DNA from: UBA1740 sp045587025
Lineage (GTDB): Bacteria > Bacillota > Clostridia > Oscillospirales > CAG-272
Length of the DNA: 26,483 nt
Direction of reading: 5' to 3'
Assembly: GCA_045587025.1 (NCBI GenBank)
Contig: JAZNBK010000032.1
Location: forward strand, 1 to 26,483
The translations under genes and the position numbers were made by a program. Within the stretch, counting starts at the first letter, position 1; each line of letters begins with the position of its first letter. The notes beneath the pieces were generated by a model. The model was not told the DNA's origin, ran no database searches, and saw only the letters and a list, made by a program, of their open reading frames with translations. Below are positions 22,255 to 26,483 of this stretch, piece by piece.

Positions 22255-24861
22255 ATGAAGAAAATTTTAGTTATAGACGGTAACAGTATCATAAACCGCG
22301 CGTTTTACGGAATACGCCTTTTGACTACAAAAAGCGGAAAGTACACGAATGCGATCTACGGAATGATAAATATTATTAACCGTCAGCTAAACGAGATAAA
22401 GCCGGACTATGCGGCGGTCGCCTTTGATCTGCACGCCCCCACCTTCAGAAAGAAGCTCTTCCCTGCGTATAAGGAGGGCAGACACCCTACCCCTGCCGAG
22501 CTGATTTCTCAATTTGACGACGCAAAGGAATGTCTGCGTCTTATGGGACTTCACGTGCTCGAGCTTGAGGGCTACGAGGCGGACGATATTCAAGGCACTA
22601 TCGCTTCTCTTGCAAAGGACGACGAGGAGCTGTTTTCCTATATTTTGAGCGGCGACCGCGACCTTTTACAGCTGATAGACGATAGAATTGAGGTTCTGCT
22701 CGCAACGAATTCGGACACCGTCCGCTTTGATAGAGACGCCTTCCTCGAAAAATACGGCGTAGAGCCGAGCAAGCTCATTGATGCGAAGGCGCTTATGGGA
22801 GATTCCTCGGATAATATCCCCGGCGTTGCGGGAATCGGCGAGAAAACCGCCTTCAAGCTTCTTCTTGAATTTGGCTCGCTCGATAATATTTATGAAAGCA
22901 TCGACTCCCCCTCTATTGCAAAGGGGGCGCGCGAGAAGCTTATAAACGGGAAGGACTCGGCTTACCTTTCCTATACCTTAGCTACCATTGATACGAAAGC
23001 GCCTATAAAGGAAAGCTTGGACGAGCTTGCCTTCCTTGGTCCAAACAAGCCGGGGCTTTATCGCAAATTCAAGGAGCTGGAGTTTAACGCCTTAATAAAA
23101 AAATTCGGTCTGACAGAAGGCGAAAGCGGCTCTGCAAATCAGGAGAAAATCACCGAAAGCAAAAAAACCGTCCACGCGGGCGACGGCTTTCAGGAAGATC
23201 TGCTTTCTCAACTTGAGCAGGTAGAAAAGCCCTCCTTTTCAACCGAATATAAGAACGTCACATTGGACGAGCTTAAATTGAAGGCGACCGACACCGTTTG
23301 CTTCGCTCTTGCAGAGGGCGGCGCATATATAAGCACTAAGGAAGATAATTACATCTTCTCTGGCGATATAGAAAACCTTGCGTTCCTCTTTGACGGAAAA
23401 AGAGAAATTATCTGCTTTGACAGCAAGGCGCTCTATCATACGCTAAAGGGGCATAATATAGATATTCTTTGCATACCGAAGGACCTTATGCTCTATTCCT
23501 ACGTCATAAATTCATCTCGGTCATCCCGTAATATTTTCGATGTCGTCTCGGACTATCTCGACATCTCCCTCGAAGAAAAAGCCCCCCATACGCATATAAT
23601 GCGACCGCTTTTTGACCTTCTTCGCAAGAGGGCGGAGAGTGACGGATGCCTTGCGCTGATAGAAAAAGTAGAGCTGCCTCTCGCTATGCTTCTTTCGGAA
23701 ATGGAAGAGATCGGCTTCAAAATCGACACGGACGGTATGCAGGCGCTCTGCGACGATTTCGCAAAAATGATAAACGAGGACACAGAGAGGATTTATCAGC
23801 TCGCAGGGCTTGAATTTAACATAAATTCACCGAAGCAGCTCGCGCAGGTTTTGGTAGAGGAGCTGGGTATTCCGCTGAAAAAGAAAACGAAGAGTGGATT
23901 TTCAACCGATGTGGAAACCTTAGAGCAGTTCCGACTTCATCATCCGATTATCGACGAAATTCTCAATTACCGAAAGGTTACAAAGCTGAAATCCACCTAT
24001 GCAGACGGACTTTTAAAGGTCGCCGACAAGGACGGTAGAATACACACCGACTTCAAGCAGGCGCTCACCGCAACGGGCCGTCTTTCGTCAAGCGAGCCGA
24101 ACCTGCAAAACATTCCGATAAAGACCGCGCTTGGAAGAAAGATAAGAGAGCAGTTCACGACACAAAACGATAATTACGTTCTGGTAGATGCGGACTATTC
24201 GCAGATAGAGCTTCGCCTTCTCGCCTGTCTTTCGGGAGACGAAACTATGATAAACGCCTTTATAAACGGCGAGGACATCCACACGAAAACCGCCTCGGCT
24301 GTGTTCGGCATACCCGAATACGCAGTGACCGAGGAATACAGAAAGCGCGCGAAGGCAGTAAATTTCGGCATAGTTTACGGTATAGGCGCTTTTTCGCTAT
24401 CGGGCGATTTGAACATCACGGTTTCTCAGGCGAAGCAATATATAGACAGCTACTTTGAGAAATACGGCGGAATACGCGACTATCTGAACGGCGCTATCGC
24501 AGACGCAAGCGAAGTCGGCTACACGACCACTCTTTTCGGAAGAAGAAGATATATCCCCGAGTTGTCCTCTCAGAGAAGACAGCTTCAGGAATTTGGAAAG
24601 CGTGTCGCAATGAACAGCCCTATCCAAGGTACCGCAGCAGATATTATGAAGATAGCTATGTTGAACGTCGCAAGACGCTTGAAAGCAGAAAAGCTCGACG
24701 CTCGCCTCGTTATGCAGGTGCACGACGAGCTTATCGTGGAATGTAAAAAGAGCGACGCCGAGCTTGTCGCAGATATCGTGAGAGCGGAAATGGAAAACGC
24801 AGTTCTCCTTCCCGTTCCTCTGACGGTAGACGTATCTATAAGCCAGAGATGGAGTAATTAG
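22255..24861 (+). CDS. polA: DNA polymerase I (5' nuclease and polymerase; proofreading domain degenerate)
   Basis: 868 residues, close to the Bacillus length. The 5' nuclease domain (1 to about 290) has D110/D111 in YEADDIQG, GDRDLLQL at 133-140 and GDSSDNIPGVAGIGEKTA from 182. The middle domain (about 320-480) lacks the DxE of active 3'-5' exonucleases: the matching place reads VCFALAEGGAYIS. The polymerase domain has motif A DYSQIELR (D647), motif B RKRAKAVNFGIVYG (R696, K700, F704, Y708) and motif C VMQVHDELIVE (D824). It fills gaps and removes RNA primers. The ATG has no strong binding site and lies 13 bp after the membrane protein stop, suggesting coupled translation. Confidence 0.98.
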   Translation: MKKILVIDGNSIINRAFYGIRLLTTKSGKYTNAIYGMINIINRQLNEIKPDYAAVAFDLHAPTFRKKLFPAYKEGRHPTPAELISQFDDAKECLRLMGLHVLELEGYEADDIQGTIASLAKDDEELFSYILSGDRDLLQLIDDRIEVLLATNSDTVRFDRDAFLEKYGVEPSKLIDAKALMGDSSDNIPGVAGIGEKTAFKLLLEFGSLDNIYESIDSPSIAKGAREKLINGKDSAYLSYTLATIDTKAPIKESLDELAFLGPNKPGLYRKFKELEFNALIKKFGLTEGESGSANQEKITESKKTVHAGDGFQEDLLSQLEQVEKPSFSTEYKNVTLDELKLKATDTVCFALAEGGAYISTKEDNYIFSGDIENLAFLFDGKREIICFDSKALYHTLKGHNIDILCIPKDLMLYSYVINSSRSSRNIFDVVSDYLDISLEEKAPHTHIMRPLFDLLRKRAESDGCLALIEKVELPLAMLLSEMEEIGFKIDTDGMQALCDDFAKMINEDTERIYQLAGLEFNINSPKQLAQVLVEELGIPLKKKTKSGFSTDVETLEQFRLHHPIIDEILNYRKVTKLKSTYADGLLKVADKDGRIHTDFKQALTATGRLSSSEPNLQNIPIKTALGRKIREQFTTQNDNYVLVDADYSQIELRLLACLSGDETMINAFINGEDIHTKTASAVFGIPEYAVTEEYRKRAKAVNFGIVYGIGAFSLSGDLNITVSQAKQYIDSYFEKYGGIRDYLNGAIADASEVGYTTTLFGRRRYIPELSSQRRQLQEFGKRVAMNSPIQGTAADIMKIAMLNVARRLKAEKLDARLVMQVHDELIVECKKSDAELVADIVRAEMENAVLLPVPLTVDVSISQRWSN

Positions 24862-24880
24862 TTTCCCATTTGCATCAAGA

Positions 24881-24910
24881 AAAAGCTGTAAACATCAGTT
24901 TACAGCTTTT
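24881..24910. terminator. Bidirectional intrinsic terminator between polA and the pseudouridine synthase
   Basis: A perfect 13-bp stem AAAAGCTGTAAAC / GTTTACAGCTTTT with loop ATCA. T-runs follow on both strands (plus: TTTTTT from 24907, then more T; minus: TTTTT). It serves polA on the plus strand and the RluA-like gene on the minus strand. The stop codon of the latter (TAA, 24902-24900) lies inside the stem. Confidence 0.93.
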
Positions 24911-25613
24911 TTAGTTTTTCTATTTCTTCCGAGAAAAGCGTCCACGGGAACTCACAAATGTCAGGGAATGAAAAAAACTTATATTCCCTATCCATTAGTG
25001 AAAACGCCAGATGATAAGACCAAAGTGCAACGTCGCATCTGTTCTCCTTGCTTCCGTACTTTCCGTCTCCGAGAAGGGGCGCGCCGATATGAGAAAGCTG
25101 GGCGCGTATCTGATGCATTCTTCCCGTTTTCAATGTCACTCTTACGAGCGAGATCTGTCTATCCTTATAATCTGAAGCAGCGAGAAGCGTATAGGACAAG
25201 ACCGCTTCCTTTGCGCCCTTTCTTTCTCTGTCTACCACGTAGGACTTATTCGCTCTCTTATCAGCGAAAAGAATGTTTTTTAGCTCATCCTCGTCCTTTG
25301 GCGGCGCGCCGTCGAGAATGGCTATATATTCCTTTACGTTTCTATGCTCTGCGAAAATTGCGGACAACTCTGACGCCGTCTTTTTCGTTTTTGCAAAGAC
25401 GACCAAGCCACCTGTCTGTCGGTCAAGGCGATGCACGGGATAAAGCTCTGTTCTCTCGCCTTTTTCGCTATAATAATCGGAAAGAAAATCTATAAGCCCT
25501 CTTTCTCCCTTTTCGTCGGGCAGGGTGAGCACGTGCGGCGGCTTTTCGCAAAGCGCTATGCTTTTATCCTCAAAGAGCGGAGTTATGTCAAGTTTTATTT
25601 GCATATTCCTCAT
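24900..25613 (-). CDS. RluA-family RNA pseudouridine synthase
   Basis: 237 residues from the ATG at 25613. The catalytic motif is HRLDRQTGG with D64; further family stretches are VTLKTGRMHQIRAQLSHIG and PLLGDGKYG. It isomerises uridine to pseudouridine in rRNA or tRNA; the target cannot be told from sequence. There is no N-terminal S4 domain. The ATG lies 1 base after the HEPN gene stop; a TTG at 25637 would overlap that gene and is less likely, and an ATG at 25604 is also possible. It ends within a bidirectional terminator. Probably co-transcribed with the HEPN/MNT pair. Confidence 0.92.
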   Translation of the reverse strand: MRNMQIKLDITPLFEDKSIALCEKPPHVLTLPDEKGERGLIDFLSDYYSEKGERTELYPVHRLDRQTGGLVVFAKTKKTASELSAIFAEHRNVKEYIAILDGAPPKDEDELKNILFADKRANKSYVVDRERKGAKEAVLSYTLLAASDYKDRQISLVRVTLKTGRMHQIRAQLSHIGAPLLGDGKYGSKENRCDVALWSYHLAFSLMDREYKFFSFPDICEFPWTLFSEEIEKLKKL

Positions 25614-25614
25614 A

Positions 25615-25995
25615 CTACTGCCTATCAATATATTCAACTATTTCAAATGCGGTATCAAGACATTCCTTCGCTTCGTCACCGTCCACGGCATCGGGAAGGT
25701 CTGAAGGATATCTCGTTTCTATATAAAACTGGTTTACAAAGGCGCAGTCCTTCAAGTATTTTTTCATATCAACGTCAAATGCTGATGCCTTTCTTATAAG
25801 AAAAACCAAGCTATGCCCTTCCAAAAGCTTTCCCGTTCTTTTCAGGATATATCCCTTTAGCATCTTTTCTATCGCCTGTTGGCAATGAAAGGCGACGAGC
25901 GAAAGGTCGGCGTTGTTTTCATATAAAATTATAGCGCCGTTCAGGTCTGACTTCGCTTTTACGTACCAGTCGGTGTACCTTCTGCTATCAGCCAT
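25615..25995 (-). CDS. HEPN domain protein, candidate toxin of an MNT/HEPN pair
   Basis: 126 residues, nearly all helical. HEPN features are FHCQQAIEKMLKGYILKRTG (residues 36-55), GHSLVFL (60-66) and the FYIETRYPSD segment with R95-Y96-P97. The RX4-6H ribonuclease motif of better-known HEPN toxins is not evident (the closest, R53 to H61, has seven residues between), so RNase activity is uncertain. GAGGGGG lies 9 bases before the ATG, and the gene overlaps the MNT gene by 8 bp. In known systems the HEPN partner is the toxin, neutralised by AMP transfer from the MNT partner. Confidence 0.85.
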   Translation of the reverse strand: MADSRRYTDWYVKAKSDLNGAIILYENNADLSLVAFHCQQAIEKMLKGYILKRTGKLLEGHSLVFLIRKASAFDVDMKKYLKDCAFVNQFYIETRYPSDLPDAVDGDEAKECLDTAFEIVEYIDRQ

Positions 25996-26275
25996 AAAGC
26001 ACTACCCCCTCGCTCAAAATTTTATAAGCGAAGCTCGTACTGTCGGACACGCACTCCTCCCACTCCTTTGGAGTGTAAAGAATTATATCCACGGGCATAT
26101 CGCAGTCAAGGGCAAGGTAAAGCTCCGCTAAAAGACGGTGCTTTCTCTCGGTGTTTATAACTACGCAGAGGTCAATATCACTAGTGTCTCTCGCTGTACC
26201 CTTAGCCCGAGAACCAAAAAGAATTACTTTTTCGGGATTAAAAGCGAGCAATCTATCTGCCAATTCTTTAATCAT
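25988..26275 (-). CDS. MNT-family minimal nucleotidyltransferase, candidate antitoxin
   Basis: 95 residues. The nucleotidyltransferase signature is complete: FGSRAKGTARDTSDIDL with G21-S22 and D33/D35, and a third acidic residue D63 in MPVDIILY. In characterised MNT/HEPN pairs such proteins add AMP to a Tyr of the HEPN partner. GGAGG lies 6 bases before the ATG. It is the first gene of a three-gene unit (MNT, HEPN, RluA-like) under a consensus promoter. Confidence 0.9.
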   Translation of the reverse strand: MIKELADRLLAFNPEKVILFGSRAKGTARDTSDIDLCVVINTERKHRLLAELYLALDCDMPVDIILYTPKEWEECVSDSTSFAYKILSEGVVLYG

Positions 26276-26299
26276 ATACTGCCTCCGTCGTTTTTTCTA

Positions 26300-26328
26300 A
26301 TTCTATCACATTTATTTGTAATTGTCAA
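26300..26328 (-). promoter_or_regulatory. Sigma-A promoter of the MNT-HEPN-RluA unit
   Basis: Perfect TTGACA (26328-26323), 17-bp spacer and TAGAAT (26305-26300) on the minus strand, 24 bases before the MNT ATG. The predicted leader is under 20 nt, so little room exists for leader regulation. No clear operator is seen. Confidence 0.85.
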
Positions 26329-26370
26329 TTATTTAGCGCCATATCGCAGATATGTCTTTATTGTATAGTC

Positions 26371-26483
26371 ATGACCACCAGCCGTGCTGGTGGCTTGCAC
26401 AAGCCCCCTTAGGGCATAGTACCGGCCGAGCCTATAGGCTCGTCGAAAGGAACGCCAACCGCGCGTTTTTCACCGGCTTGCCC
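26371..26483. mobile_element. Hairpin cluster, candidate end of an IS200/IS605-like element or structured RNA (partial)
   Basis: Three hairpins occur within 70 bp: CCACCAGC-CGT-GCTGGTGG (26375-26393), GCCC-CCTTA-GGGC (26403-26415) and CGAGCC-TATA-GGCTCG (26427-26442). Base composition shifts sharply from the AT-rich DNA to the left. Subterminal hairpins and structured ends are typical of IS200/IS605 elements, but no transposase or TnpB frame is visible before the window ends. A cis-regulatory RNA of a gene further right is an alternative. Confidence 0.4.

Noticed and set aside
23200..23700. Active 3'-5' exonuclease in DNA polymerase I
   Set aside because: The DxE and other acidic residues of the proofreading site are not visible; only the structural domain remains, as in Bacillus-type enzymes.
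24968..25495. Plus-strand 175-residue frame opposite the pseudouridine synthase
   Set aside because: Antisense to a gene with a clear catalytic motif; the translated product is Arg/Leu/Ser-rich shadow sequence.
25614..25637. TTG start at 25637 for the pseudouridine synthase
   Set aside because: It would overlap the HEPN gene by 23 bp and lacks a binding site; ATG at 25613 directly after the HEPN stop is simpler.

Overview
The window looks like a chromosomal segment of a Bacillota bacterium, most likely an uncultured, gut-type clostridial lineage. The S10-spc-alpha ribosomal protein order matches Firmicutes. S4, S14 and L36 are zinc (Cys-rich) forms, L24 ends in a two-CxxC ribbon, and S14 is the short 61-residue type. 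DNA polymerase I lacks visible proofreading residues, and a BspA-like leucine-rich-repeat surface protein is present. There is no rRNA here, so no finer taxonomic name can be given.

Layout. (1) 1-4769, minus: the first 1589 codons of a very large secreted protein, running off the left edge. It has a signal peptide, a LamG-like domain, about 16 BspA-type leucine-rich repeats, and six full plus one partial 76-77-residue Cys/His-rich tandem repeats. A perfect sigma-A promoter (TTGACA-17-TATAAT) sits about 140 bp upstream. (2) 5037-20693, minus: one continuous cluster of 31 genes, rpsJ rplC rplD rplW rplB rpsS rplV rpsC rplP rpmC rpsQ rplN rplX rplE rpsN rpsH rplF rplR rpsE rpmD rplO secY adk map infA rpmJ rpsM rpsK rpsD rpoA rplQ. 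Most genes are separated by a few to a few tens of bases carrying a strong GGAGG; a strong terminator follows rplQ. A sigma-A promoter and a roughly 235-nt structured leader with a terminator-like hairpin precede rpsJ. The two very short genes rpmJ and rpmD are annotated from the raw sequence. (3) 20964-21299: AT-rich divergent control region. (4) 21300-24861, plus: an unknown eight-helix membrane protein followed by polA, ending at a bidirectional terminator. (5) 24900-26275, minus: an MNT nucleotidyltransferase/HEPN pair (toxin-antitoxin type) followed without a gap by an RluA-family pseudouridine synthase, under a consensus promoter. (6) 26371-26483: a cluster of GC-rich hairpins at the right edge, possibly the end of an IS200/IS605-like element or another structured RNA.

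How it fits together: the central block makes ribosomal proteins together with the RNA polymerase alpha subunit, the SecY translocon channel, adenylate kinase, methionine aminopeptidase and IF-1, so it couples translation, transcription and secretion capacity to one main promoter. The flanks are accessory: a modular surface protein on the left, and a small toxin-antitoxin module with a possible mobile-element end on the right. The least ordinary items are the Cys/His tandem repeats with a two-unit higher-order period, the candidate attenuator ahead of rpsJ, the missing ATG start of infA, and the hairpin cluster at the right edge.
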